Source: an uncultured Desulfovibrio sp. (GTDB taxonomy: Bacteria; Desulfobacterota; Desulfovibrionia; Desulfovibrionales; Desulfovibrionaceae). Taken from it: DNA of 37,608 nt. Positions 31,271 to 37,608 of this stretch are shown piece by piece. Numbering within the stretch: the first letter of the stretch is position 1; each line of letters starts with the position of its first letter. The DNA is taken from positions 1 through 37,608 of the forward strand of contig URBN01000020.1 of the NCBI GenBank assembly GCA_900546145.1. The letters are read 5' to 3'. Position numbers and translations under genes: made by a program. Under the pieces are notes generated by a model that was not told where the DNA came from, did no database searches, and saw nothing but the letters and a program-made list of their open reading frames with translations.

Positions 31271-31967
31271 TTTTAATCTCCTCGCCCCTTAGGGCGGAAA
31301 TGTTACGCCGCAGAAGCGCGGCTATTTCGGCATCTCCGTCTCCGGCATCCCGCAGGGACAGGGACTTATACCCACCGGCCAGAATACCCTTCGCTTCGCT
31401 CCGGGAGAAACCCGCTTCCCGCAGGGCCCTCTCGGCGTCGCGTATAGAGGCACGCTGGCCGCTTTTTACATATTCAATCCTGGCCTCGTCATTGGCCGGG
31501 AAAGTCACAAGAGACAGCTCCACCAGGCCAATTCCGGTGATGTGGCGGATACTCCCGCCGACTATCTCCTCGTCTCGGGAGTCCGTGACATAGTATCCTA
31601 TAGAGAGTCCGTTGATGGCCGGTCTCGGCGTCATCTTCATCAGGGTATAGAGCTCGCGGCCCCTCGGGGTATCAGCGAGCTTCCCCTCCACGTAGAGACC
31701 GTGGTCATCTTCACGCATTTCTGTCCATACGCCGACAGGCGTCATATCCTGTGAGGAGTTCCCCCAGCCTCCATGCTGGGCTAGCATGGCCGGCCAGACT
31801 CCAGAAGATTTGAATTTCGAAATGGTAGCAGAGAATGCCCCGGGCTCGATGATGTCATCATAGGCGTCGAGGACACCGAAAACGGAGCCGTAGCCGGAGA
31901 AGGTCATCTCGGCACCGCTGTCACCGGCGGCCTTGATCTCACATCCTATCCTTGTCCTGAGAAGCAT
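31263..31967 (-). CDS. Prohead protease, HK97 family
   Basis: A 234-aa serine protease that processes the capsid delta domain during maturation. The fold signature is present: FSGYGSVFGVLDAYDDIIEP, PAMLAQHG with the catalytic His, GLSIGYYV with the catalytic Ser, and ELSLVTFPANDEA with the acidic residue. The frame is open to 32042, but the start at 31967 (MLLRTRIGCEIKA) has AAGGAG at the correct distance and overlaps the portal gene by 29 bp. It lies between portal and capsid genes as usual. Confidence 0.93.
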   Translation of the reverse strand: MLLRTRIGCEIKAAGDSGAEMTFSGYGSVFGVLDAYDDIIEPGAFSATISKFKSSGVWPAMLAQHGGWGNSSQDMTPVGVWTEMREDDHGLYVEGKLADTPRGRELYTLMKMTPRPAINGLSIGYYVTDSRDEEIVGGSIRHITGIGLVELSLVTFPANDEARIEYVKSGQRASIRDAERALREAGFSRSEAKGILAGGYKSLSLRDAGDGDAEIAALLRRNISALRGEEIKNV

Positions 31968-33174
31968 CTTCGTCTCCTTCATCTGTATTTTTCCCCGGTT
32001 CTTCCATGTTGAGCGGAACACGGTATTCATCTCCGCCTTCATATGGATTCATGTCCTCGAGCTCGCGTATCTCGTTGGGGCTGATTGCCCCGATATTGTA
32101 GAGCTGAGTATAGAAGCTCGCTCTGTCCGCGCTTGCGCCTCGAAGCAGTGCGTTGACATTGAACTTGAAATAATACCCAAGCCTGCGCTCCTTGGCTGTA
32201 AGAAGCCACCTGTCCGCGCTTTTCTCTATGCAAGAATACCACGGCCCGAGGCAGTATACAATATGTTGTATGCTCTTCTGCTCCACTGAGGCGAATGTGG
32301 CGGCCTTGTCAGAATAGCCGATCATGACAGGATCAACCCCAAATGCGCGGCATATCTCTTCTACCTGATACCTTCGTGTCTGATCATACTGAGATACATC
32401 ATTCGTCGCCTGGAGCTGCTGATACTTCATGTCCGCGCCGAGAACGGCAATCTTCCCCGAGTTCTCTGCGCCTCCGAAAGCCTCTTCCCATGCCTGACGG
32501 AGACTTTTCCTCTGCTGCTCATCAAGGCGCTGGGCCACAGACAGAAATCCTGAGAGGCGGCTTCCGTTTTTAAATGATGTTGCCCCGTGGGCGTCAAGTG
32601 ACAGAGCGAGACCGACGGCCTCTCTGGCCATAGCTACGGCATTCAGTCCGCACACGCCGTCCCACGCGAGCCACCTGATGTGCCACATGTCCGCCTGGGG
32701 GACGGTGATATACGTCTTGTCCTGCAGGGTGATGGAGTACTGCACCTTCCAGCCGTCGCGCTGGATGGAGACAGAGCCGGGAGGATACGGCAGGAGCTCG
32801 GCGATGCGCCCGTCAGGCAGGCGGTTAATCCAGATATAGGCGTTACCCGTCAGGGTGAGGTGCATCATGACCATATGCCAGAACTCGAAGGCGTCCTGCC
32901 ATTCGTTAGGGGCCATGTAGAGCAAATCATAGAGGGGGTGAGTCATCGCCGGCTTCCTCACCTCGCCTTTCTGCTGCACGAGGCGGAATGGGACCTGAGC
33001 GATGCCGTTGGCAATGGTCCTGACACACGCGAGGACGGTAGAACACTGCAGTGCCGTAGATGGAGTGACGTAAATACCCGCATGGGACTGGGCAAAACCG
33101 TAATTCATCACCAAATCATCATACGACGCGCTTTTCGTTTCTTTTTTCCGCTTTTTCCTGAAAAAATCGAACAT
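31939..33174 (-). CDS. Portal protein, HK97 family
   Basis: A 411-aa portal protein, the dodecameric ring for DNA entry. The start at 33174 (MFDFFRKKRKKE) follows the terminase stop closely and is preferred to the open-frame start at 33255 inside the terminase gene. Typical features are ALQCSTVLACVRTIANGIAQ, PNEWQDAFEFWHMVMMHLTL, GNAYIWINRLPDGRIAELLP and FKNGSRLSGFLSVAQRLDEQ. CRAFGVDPVMIGYSDKAATF follows near the end. The C-terminus is acidic and Gly-rich. Confidence 0.93.
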   Translation of the reverse strand: MFDFFRKKRKKETKSASYDDLVMNYGFAQSHAGIYVTPSTALQCSTVLACVRTIANGIAQVPFRLVQQKGEVRKPAMTHPLYDLLYMAPNEWQDAFEFWHMVMMHLTLTGNAYIWINRLPDGRIAELLPYPPGSVSIQRDGWKVQYSITLQDKTYITVPQADMWHIRWLAWDGVCGLNAVAMAREAVGLALSLDAHGATSFKNGSRLSGFLSVAQRLDEQQRKSLRQAWEEAFGGAENSGKIAVLGADMKYQQLQATNDVSQYDQTRRYQVEEICRAFGVDPVMIGYSDKAATFASVEQKSIQHIVYCLGPWYSCIEKSADRWLLTAKERRLGYYFKFNVNALLRGASADRASFYTQLYNIGAISPNEIRELEDMNPYEGGDEYRVPLNMEEPGKNTDEGDEDASQDKDRM

Positions 33175-33175
33175 A

Positions 33176-34744
33176 TCACCATGCCTCCGCGAAAAATTCT
33201 GTTCTCTCAGGCTCCCCTCCGACTGCCCCGTTGAGAGCCATGGCGAGCGCCACAATACCGTCGATTCGTCCCGTCGATTTTATCTTATCGAACTTCCGGT
33301 TCCCTGATGGGTCCTGCTGTACACGGACATTGCTGGCGCACATCGTGAGCACCGGATGCATGCCATGACGGATCTTCCCGTTGGCCAGAGCGTCCTCGAG
33401 GGCCTCTACGGCCGGATTCATATCGCGGAAACCCTGCCCGTGCTGGATCATCCTGAGGCCGTCGGGGTACGCCTCTTCCTTGCCGTCGACATAGGCCTCG
33501 ACGCCCACGTCACGGAGCTCCCGCACCATGTCGTCAATCCTCCACCGGTCGAACTTCAGGCCGGCTATGTGCATCCGGCCCATGAGCTTTTTTATCTCCT
33601 GCGCGACAAAGCCATAGTCTACCGTCCGCCCGGGTGTCGTATAGAGGTAGCCCTGCTTCACCCATACGTCGTATGGAGTACGGTCCCTTTCTGCCCGATC
33701 CACAAGCCCCTCTTTGGGAGTCCAGAAATACGGGAGGACATGCCAGGTACCCGTCCCGTCCCTGCATGTCAGCACCAGCGCCGTGAGGTCGTTTTTGGCA
33801 GACAGGTCAAGGCCGGCATAGACGGGCAGATCCTCGAAGAGGGATAGGTCAGGCTCGCCGCCGTTATGCTTCCATACTGCAGGTGTTATAAAATGCGCCG
33901 CGCCATCCACCCTCTGATTTAGGTAAAGATTCCGGAATGCCGCCTCGGCCGAGGGGATCCGCTTCGCCCTTTCGGCCGTCTCTCTCATCTCATCGAGGGA
34001 TCGGAAGTCCCCCAGTGCAGGGTTGGACTTTTTCCAATTTGCCTCGTCCCACGGGTCATCGGTCATCGGGACCGTAAAACAGAAACACCTGGTCTTGGGA
34101 TCGTTTATCTCTCCGCGGTTGACCTTCGCCCCGTAGTCGATGAGCTCGGAGAGCACGGCCGTGTCCGATGCCGCCTGTGTGGAGATGACCCACACCATGG
34201 GCTCGGCATGAGCGCCGCGCGAGGTCATCATGACATCGTAGAGCTCACGGTCAGCCCCGAACTGCGCCAGCTCGTCGAACACGATGAACGAGCTTGATTT
34301 CCCGTGCTTCCCTCGCGTCTCGGCCGAAAGGGCCTGATACTCGGAGCCGGATATGGGGTCGAGGATGCGCTTCCTTGACTCTACGACATTGAGGCGTGCG
34401 GAGAGCTCGTCATCGGCGTACACCATGGCCGCCATATACTTGAACAGGATGGCGGCCTGCTCGCGGTCAAAGGCCACTGAGTAGAGCTGGCCGTTTCTGA
34501 TAGCTTCCGGCCCGCAGAGGTGGGCGAGACACAGCCCGGCCACAAGGGCGGTTTTCCCGTTCTTCCTCCCGACAGAAAGGATGGCCTGCCTGCATATACG
34601 GCGCCCGTCAGGACCGACAGGGCCATACACCTGACGCAGGATATCCTTCTGCCACGGGCGCAGGACGATAGGCTGCCCCACGTCCCTGCCGTCAGGGGCC
34701 TTCAGCGTCTCGATGAAGGCGATTATTCTGTCCGCCCTGTCCAT
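33176..34744 (-). CDS. terL: Terminase large subunit
   Basis: A 522-aa packaging motor. The ATPase part has RPWQKDILRQVYG, a Walker A SVGRKNGKTAL (about 57-67), Walker B SFIVFDELAQ (about 152-161) and a coupling motif near VWVISTQAAS. The nuclease part begins at VYAGLDLSAKNDLTALVL with acidic metal ligands, and continues with DRWRIDDMVRELRDVGVEAY. This is the terminase_1 type that pairs with a P27-like small subunit in cos-type HK97-like phages. The ATG shares one base with the small subunit stop (TGATG). Confidence 0.94.
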   Translation of the reverse strand: MDRADRIIAFIETLKAPDGRDVGQPIVLRPWQKDILRQVYGPVGPDGRRICRQAILSVGRKNGKTALVAGLCLAHLCGPEAIRNGQLYSVAFDREQAAILFKYMAAMVYADDELSARLNVVESRKRILDPISGSEYQALSAETRGKHGKSSSFIVFDELAQFGADRELYDVMMTSRGAHAEPMVWVISTQAASDTAVLSELIDYGAKVNRGEINDPKTRCFCFTVPMTDDPWDEANWKKSNPALGDFRSLDEMRETAERAKRIPSAEAAFRNLYLNQRVDGAAHFITPAVWKHNGGEPDLSLFEDLPVYAGLDLSAKNDLTALVLTCRDGTGTWHVLPYFWTPKEGLVDRAERDRTPYDVWVKQGYLYTTPGRTVDYGFVAQEIKKLMGRMHIAGLKFDRWRIDDMVRELRDVGVEAYVDGKEEAYPDGLRMIQHGQGFRDMNPAVEALEDALANGKIRHGMHPVLTMCASNVRVQQDPSGNRKFDKIKSTGRIDGIVALAMALNGAVGGEPERTEFFAEAW

Positions 34745-35211
34745 CACTGCACGCTGGCCCTGTCGGACTTATCAGGGAAGTCACCAAACATAAGCCCCGA
34801 ACGGCCCTTCTCTTTCGCGACATTTGCGTTGCCGAGTCCATTGACCTTCCTGTCTACCCGGGAATTGGCGCACAGACGGAGCTTCGTGGCTATGGCCGTC
34901 ATGGCGTTGATGGACGCCACAAGCACGTCATGCCACGGAGACCGTCTCATGCCGCCGCTGGCCGTGGGGATAACGGCGCCCTCCTCGAGAAGATGCTTCT
35001 GCGCCTCCTCGTGGCGCTCAAATTCCTGGCAGTACGACTGCAGGAGCGGCCAGTCCCCGGCCCTGAAATAATCGTCCGGGTACGCCGCCACTATATTTTT
35101 CCATAGCGCGCGGCCTGTTTTCTGAAGAACCTTGGGGGCGGGATGAGCTTTCGCCGCTCTGCCGCCAGAGAGGCATCTTTCTAGCTCCCCAGCCTTACCT
35201 CTTCGTCCCAT
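34744..35211 (-). CDS. terS: Terminase small subunit, P27 family
   Basis: A 155-aa DNA-recognition subunit. The N-terminus MGRRGKAGELERCLSGGRAA leads into APKVLQKTGRALWKNIVA, WPLLQSYCQEFERHEEAQKH, LLEEGAVIPTASGGMRRSPW and AMTAIATKLRLCANSR. That is the P27-like pattern of helices. AGGAGGAGAAAA precedes the ATG at 35211; the open frame to 35415 is the shadow of the HNH gene. It overlaps the HNH gene by 17 bp. Confidence 0.9.
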   Translation of the reverse strand: MGRRGKAGELERCLSGGRAAKAHPAPKVLQKTGRALWKNIVAAYPDDYFRAGDWPLLQSYCQEFERHEEAQKHLLEEGAVIPTASGGMRRSPWHDVLVASINAMTAIATKLRLCANSRVDRKVNGLGNANVAKEKGRSGLMFGDFPDKSDRASVQ

Positions 35212-35515
35212 TTTTCTCCTCCTCATTCCATGGATGCATCGGGTCAGTGGGCATGCCGCTGGCGTCACACCCGCCGATAATTCCTCCATGCTCCTGTCTC
35301 TGCTTGTGGGCGTCGTGGCATCTTTTACAGAGGGCCTGCCAGTTCGACTCATCCCAGAAGAGAGTCCAGTCCCCATGGTGGGGCCTGATATGGTCGACGA
35401 TGGCGTCAGCACCACGGAGCGGCTTCCCGCAGATGGCGCAGAAGGGGTGCCGCTTTAGGTAGTCGGCTCTCGCCTGCTGCCATGCGGCCCCGTACATCCA
35501 GCTGAATTGTCCCAT
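35195..35515 (-). CDS. HNH endonuclease
   Basis: A 106-aa HNH nuclease starting MGQFSWMYGAAWQ. Zinc-binding and catalytic residues are visible: CAIC (26-29), VDHI with Asp41-His42, Asn58 in ESNWQALC, and CKRCHDAH (63-70). In HK97-type phages an HNH protein encoded just before terS works with the terminase for specific cos cleavage. The frame extends upstream to 35602, but residues before 35515 do not fit the family. The start has only a G-rich stretch as ribosome binding site. Confidence 0.9.
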   Translation of the reverse strand: MGQFSWMYGAAWQQARADYLKRHPFCAICGKPLRGADAIVDHIRPHHGDWTLFWDESNWQALCKRCHDAHKQRQEHGGIIGGCDASGMPTDPMHPWNEEEKNGTKR

Positions 35516-35610
35516 GTTGCCCCCTAAAAATGGCCAAAAAAGAATTTTCGAGTGCAAGTCCGGTCTAGAAGCGAAAGGCGGTAAAGATATGACCGCCCCC
35601 ACCCCATGCG
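35516..35610. other. Non-coding gap upstream of HNH-terS, candidate cos site
   Basis: The largest gap within the packaging and head genes. It contains an inverted repeat GGCGGT (35577-35582) and ACCGCC (35592-35597) next to a C-run (CCGCCCCCACCCC, about 35593-35605). Cos-type HK97-like phages carry cos directly before the HNH/terS genes, and strings of C/G are often seen at cohesive ends. The position and composition fit, but no cleavage site can be shown from sequence alone. The repeat may instead be a weak terminator after the lysis genes. Confidence 0.35.
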
Positions 35611-36150
35611 TCAGCGCTTTTTGCCATTGCGGTATCCATTGTGTTCGTCTGTATCTTTTGTGTCTATTGCATCAAGAGCGCTCATCGCCTGCTTCTCAAC
35701 ACCATGAGTCACCCGAACAATAATAGTCTGGAATAGCTTAGGCATAGGCCACCCAATATTCCTTGCGTTGGCCATTATTGACAAGGCATCATTTGCGCCA
35801 AGATACGCGATAATCCATCCGACCATCGGGACTTCGATGCTGATCGTCCTCGACAGCACAATCTGCACAGCGGCTGCGACGAGGATGTACACGCCATACA
35901 CGATGAACTTCATGACGCCACGCTGGAAGATACGCAGAGAGAACCGCCCCTGCCTGATGGCGGCGTAGGTACCCAGCACCATATCCACCACACACAGGCA
36001 GAGGCAGATGGCATACACCTCTATGGCTATACCGGTAAGCGATGCGAACCAGGTACAGCAGGCGATCAGGCCCTTGATGTATCCGCCGCTCGAGAGCGTC
36101 TGCACATAGTAGGCCCAGTCGACGGACAGAGTGCTGGAGGATGGCGGCAT
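35611..36150 (-). CDS. Phage holin
   Basis: A 179-aa membrane protein with three or four hydrophobic segments: GLIACCTWFASLTGIAIEVY, AICLCLCVVDMVLGTYAAIR, FIVYGVYILVAAAVQIVLSR and VPMVGWIIAYLGANDALSIM. The segment VDMVLGTYAAIRQGRFSLRI, followed by a Lys and membrane helix, is the signature of the phage_holin_4 (toxin secretion/lysis holin) family. It would open the inner membrane at lysis time. The ATG at 36150 shares bases with the Rz1-like gene stop (TGATG); a GTG lies one codon upstream. Confidence 0.87.
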   Translation of the reverse strand: MPPSSSTLSVDWAYYVQTLSSGGYIKGLIACCTWFASLTGIAIEVYAICLCLCVVDMVLGTYAAIRQGRFSLRIFQRGVMKFIVYGVYILVAAAVQIVLSRTISIEVPMVGWIIAYLGANDALSIMANARNIGWPMPKLFQTIIVRVTHGVEKQAMSALDAIDTKDTDEHNGYRNGKKR

Positions 36151-36425
36151 CACTTTGAGTAGTACTCCCTGAGGACGCCGAGGTCAGCGTTTTTCCTCTC
36201 GATGGCGTTCTGGTCTTCCACAAGCAGCCTGACGAGGTCGCCCTGCGTCTTAGCCTGGCTGCGGTCGGGCAGCTCAATGGGAGCCAGCAGTTCCAGAGGC
36301 GGGGCCGGACATACAGGCTTCGTTGAGGGTGCGCACGATGTCATCAGGCAGAGGGCACTGAGACCAGTCGCGATTACGGTCCAGAGCCTGCCCTGTCTGA
36401 GAAGTCCTTTTATCGGCCTGCTCAT
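36150..36425 (-). CDS. Rz1-like outer-membrane spanin lipoprotein
   Basis: A 91-aa protein with a lipoprotein signal peptide (LWTVIATGLSALCLMTSC, lipid Cys31). The mature part starts with a Pro-rich segment (CPAPPLELLAPIELP) as in o-spanins. It ends in a short helix (VEDQNAIERKNADLGVLREY). The first 152 bp lie in a different frame inside the Rz-like gene, the classic Rz/Rz1 nested arrangement. AGGAG precedes the ATG. Together with Rz it would fuse inner and outer membranes at the end of lysis, which confirms a Gram-negative host. Confidence 0.82.
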   Translation of the reverse strand: MSRPIKGLLRQGRLWTVIATGLSALCLMTSCAPSTKPVCPAPPLELLAPIELPDRSQAKTQGDLVRLLVEDQNAIERKNADLGVLREYYSK

Positions 36426-36594
36426 CAGCTTCTCTCCTTGCCTTCATGGCATCAGCAAGCATCTCTTTCTGCTCTGTCACCACACCGAGCTGAGCCCTGC
36501 ATGAATCCAGTTCCTGCCTTGTCTGATGGAGCCCCCACCAGAGAGCGCAGCATACTGAGACAAGCAGGGCGTAGCTGATAATCACGAGCCGCAC
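36274..36594 (-). CDS. Rz-like inner-membrane spanin
   Basis: A 106-aa bitopic protein. The GTG start at 36594 (MRLVIISYALLVSVCCALWW) follows the endolysin stop by one base. The open frame to 36711 runs inside the endolysin gene and is not credible. One N-terminal membrane segment is followed by a periplasmic coiled coil (HQTRQELDSCRAQLGVVTEQ, KEMLADAMKARREADEQADK). The C-terminus contains the common i-spanin phrase CPLPDDIVRTLNEA. It nests with the Rz1-like gene. Confidence 0.82.
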   Translation of the reverse strand: MRLVIISYALLVSVCCALWWGLHQTRQELDSCRAQLGVVTEQKEMLADAMKARREADEQADKRTSQTGQALDRNRDWSQCPLPDDIVRTLNEACMSGPASGTAGSH

Positions 36595-36595
36595 G

Positions 36596-37174
36596 TCACA
36601 CCCCCAGATACTTCCGGAGGTCATTGACCCTCTTTGTCCATCCACGGATGAAGGGGCTGTACTTCCGGGGTTTCTTAGCCACGAGCCCTTCGTAGAAATC
36701 CTGCCTCGCATCGAGAAGGAGCCGGATATCCCTTGCGTTATCCATCTGTGCGGCCGCCCTTAGCGTCTGCGGGCCGATGTAGCCATCGACGGAAAGGAGC
36801 CCTTCTCCGACATGGGTCCGGTTAAAGGCCCGCTGGAGGGTGCGGATGGACTGATGGTTTCCGGCGTTCATTCCAAAGTCGAAAACGGCAATGGCGATAC
36901 TGTCAGGCATAGCGTCGCACCTGAGCGGCTCCCAGTGCTCATGGCGGAAGATGGCCGCAGCCTGGTCTCTGGTGATCTGCTTCATCGATGCTACCGAAGA
37001 CGAGGTGATGCCAATAGAGCGCAGAAAGGCGGAGTCAGAAGCCAGCATGTCATTTATCGATTGCTGGCTTACCCCCCACTTAGTGGGCCCGCCTGAGTCT
37101 GTCGGGTCATTGGAGTACTCGCCCTCGTGGGCGAAAGTAAACTTCAATGCTTTGAGGTATGCGGCTTCGCTCAT
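36596..37174 (-). CDS. Endolysin, glycoside hydrolase family 108
   Basis: A 192-aa muramidase. The N-terminus has the GH108 motif HEGEYSNDPTDSGGPTKWGV with catalytic Glu17. The core continues IFRHEHWEPLRCDAMPDSIA and AVFDFGMNAGNHQSIRTLQR. The C-terminal part is a PG_binding_3 module (LLSVDGYIGPQTLRAA, RQDFYEGLVAKKP, FIRGWTKRVNDLR). There is no signal peptide, so it needs the holin to reach the wall. AGGAGG precedes the ATG. Confidence 0.93.
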   Translation of the reverse strand: MSEAAYLKALKFTFAHEGEYSNDPTDSGGPTKWGVSQQSINDMLASDSAFLRSIGITSSSVASMKQITRDQAAAIFRHEHWEPLRCDAMPDSIAIAVFDFGMNAGNHQSIRTLQRAFNRTHVGEGLLSVDGYIGPQTLRAAAQMDNARDIRLLLDARQDFYEGLVAKKPRKYSPFIRGWTKRVNDLRKYLGV

Positions 37175-37273
37175 CTCGCTCCTCCTGAATTTATTTTAAT
37201 CGGTATGTCGATACTTTCCATTTTTACTCATGTTGTGTGAAAAGTCGACTGGGCTTTCCCACCTGACTTTTAC
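37175..37273. other. Spacer between methyltransferase and endolysin genes with an imperfect hairpin
   Basis: This 99-bp gap is A+T-rich. AAAAGTC (37240-37246) and GACTTTT (37265-37271) are inverted repeats with an inner TGGG/CCCA pair. No T-run follows on the minus strand, so a terminator function is weak. A late promoter for the lysis genes could lie here but no clear boxes are seen. Confidence 0.3.
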
Positions 37274-37608
37274 CTATGCTTTTTTCTCGGCCTGTAAGAT
37301 CCGGTCACGGCTGATGGCGTAGTATTCCTCGGACAGCTCTATGCCCACATAGCCCCTGCCGGATTCACGGCAGGCCACGCCCACCGATCCGCCGCCCATA
37401 AACGGGTCAAGCACAACGCCTTCTGGGCTAGTGATGGCCAGCAGGTCATGGATTAGAGCAACGGGTTTGCTCGTCAGATGCACTTTCTGGTTTGCGATGA
37501 CGGGGCAGGAGTACACGCCCGGCAGACAGGAATGCGTTGCGAGGTGCAGGCTTCCCTTGCAGGCGTAGAGGACGTACTCGCACTGCTGGCGGAACTTGCC
37601 GATTTGCG
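37274..37608 (-). CDS. DNA methyltransferase (N4/N6 type), N-terminally truncated by window edge
   Basis: The C-terminal 110 residues of a site-specific DNA methyltransferase; the frame is open to the right edge. Visible are KFRQQCEYVLYACKG, QKVHLTSKPVALIHDLLAIT and the AdoMet-binding motif I DPFMGGGSVGVACRESGRGY, followed by VGIELSEEYYAISRDRI. Motif I at the C-terminal end means a beta-type (N4/N6) permuted enzyme, as is common in phages. The catalytic (D/S)PP(Y/W) motif is outside the window. It might protect phage DNA against host restriction or regulate late functions. Confidence 0.88.
   Translation of the reverse strand, partial: QIGKFRQQCEYVLYACKGSLHLATHSCLPGVYSCPVIANQKVHLTSKPVALIHDLLAITSPEGVVLDPFMGGGSVGVACRESGRGYVGIELSEEYYAISRDRILQAEKKA

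Larger units (their letters stand above)
13093..37608 (-). mobile_element. Prophage late region (siphovirus, HK97-type head, lambda-like tail), incomplete
   Basis: All genes from 13093 to the window edge except one are leftward, tightly packed with frequent ATGA or TGATG overlaps. They follow the standard late order: lysis, HNH and terminase, portal, protease, capsid, connectors, tail tube, chaperones, tape measure, tip and fibres. Every key virion gene is intact, so the prophage may be functional. Integrase, repressor, replication genes and both attachment sites lie outside the window or cannot be identified. Whether the unknown operon at 10.8-13.05 kb belongs to the prophage is open. Confidence 0.9.

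Overview
The window is about 60% G+C and comes from a Gram-negative proteobacterium. The evidence is an outer-membrane secretin, a type IVb pilus assembly set, and a phage lysis cassette with an Rz/Rz1-type spanin pair. The genus cannot be fixed from sequence alone; a gut betaproteobacterium (Sutterellaceae-like) or a desulfovibrio relative are guesses only. No rRNA, tRNA or CRISPR array was seen.

Region 1 (1-10.7 kb) is a host locus. A type IVb pilus operon of the R64/thin-pilus type runs rightward: pilN (secretin, cut by the window edge), pilO, pilP, pilQ (assembly ATPase) and pilR (inner-membrane platform). The pilin gene pilS, which normally follows pilR, lies 4.2 kb further on. Between them are two related major facilitator transporters on the minus strand, a secreted SnoaL-like protein on the plus strand, and a NimA-like flavin/PPOX-fold protein on the minus strand. 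pilS appears to start at a TTG codon that places the conserved Glu at position 5 with no leader peptide.

Region 2 (10.7-13.1 kb) is a short rightward operon of unknown function. It holds a 428-aa protein, a 200-aa protein sharing a ~95-aa domain with the first (motifs CMPW and GDTPE), and a 63-aa ribbon-helix-helix-like protein overlapping the second. A good sigma70-type promoter precedes the first gene and carries a perfect 17-bp palindrome in its spacer, so the operon is probably autoregulated. This is the best candidate for an undescribed system in the window.

Region 3 (13.1-37.6 kb) is the late half of a prophage, transcribed leftward with one exception. In transcription order it holds a DNA methyltransferase (cut by the window edge), endolysin, Rz, Rz1, holin, HNH nuclease, small and large terminase, HK97-type portal, prohead protease and major capsid protein, a small protein, head-tail connector, head closure protein, HK97 gp10-like protein, DUF3168 tail completion protein, tail tube protein, G/GT chaperones made by -1 frameshifting at A AAA AAC, tape measure protein, three tail-tip proteins, a gpI/gpJ-like fusion, four fibre or tip proteins, a P-loop kinase-like protein and a tail fibre assembly chaperone. 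The virion would be a siphovirus with an HK97-type head and a lambda-like tail. A small secreted protein is encoded antisense to this block at 26.4 kb. Several genes at the fibre end are A+T-rich, which fits recent exchange. Integrase, repressor and attachment sites are not in the window.
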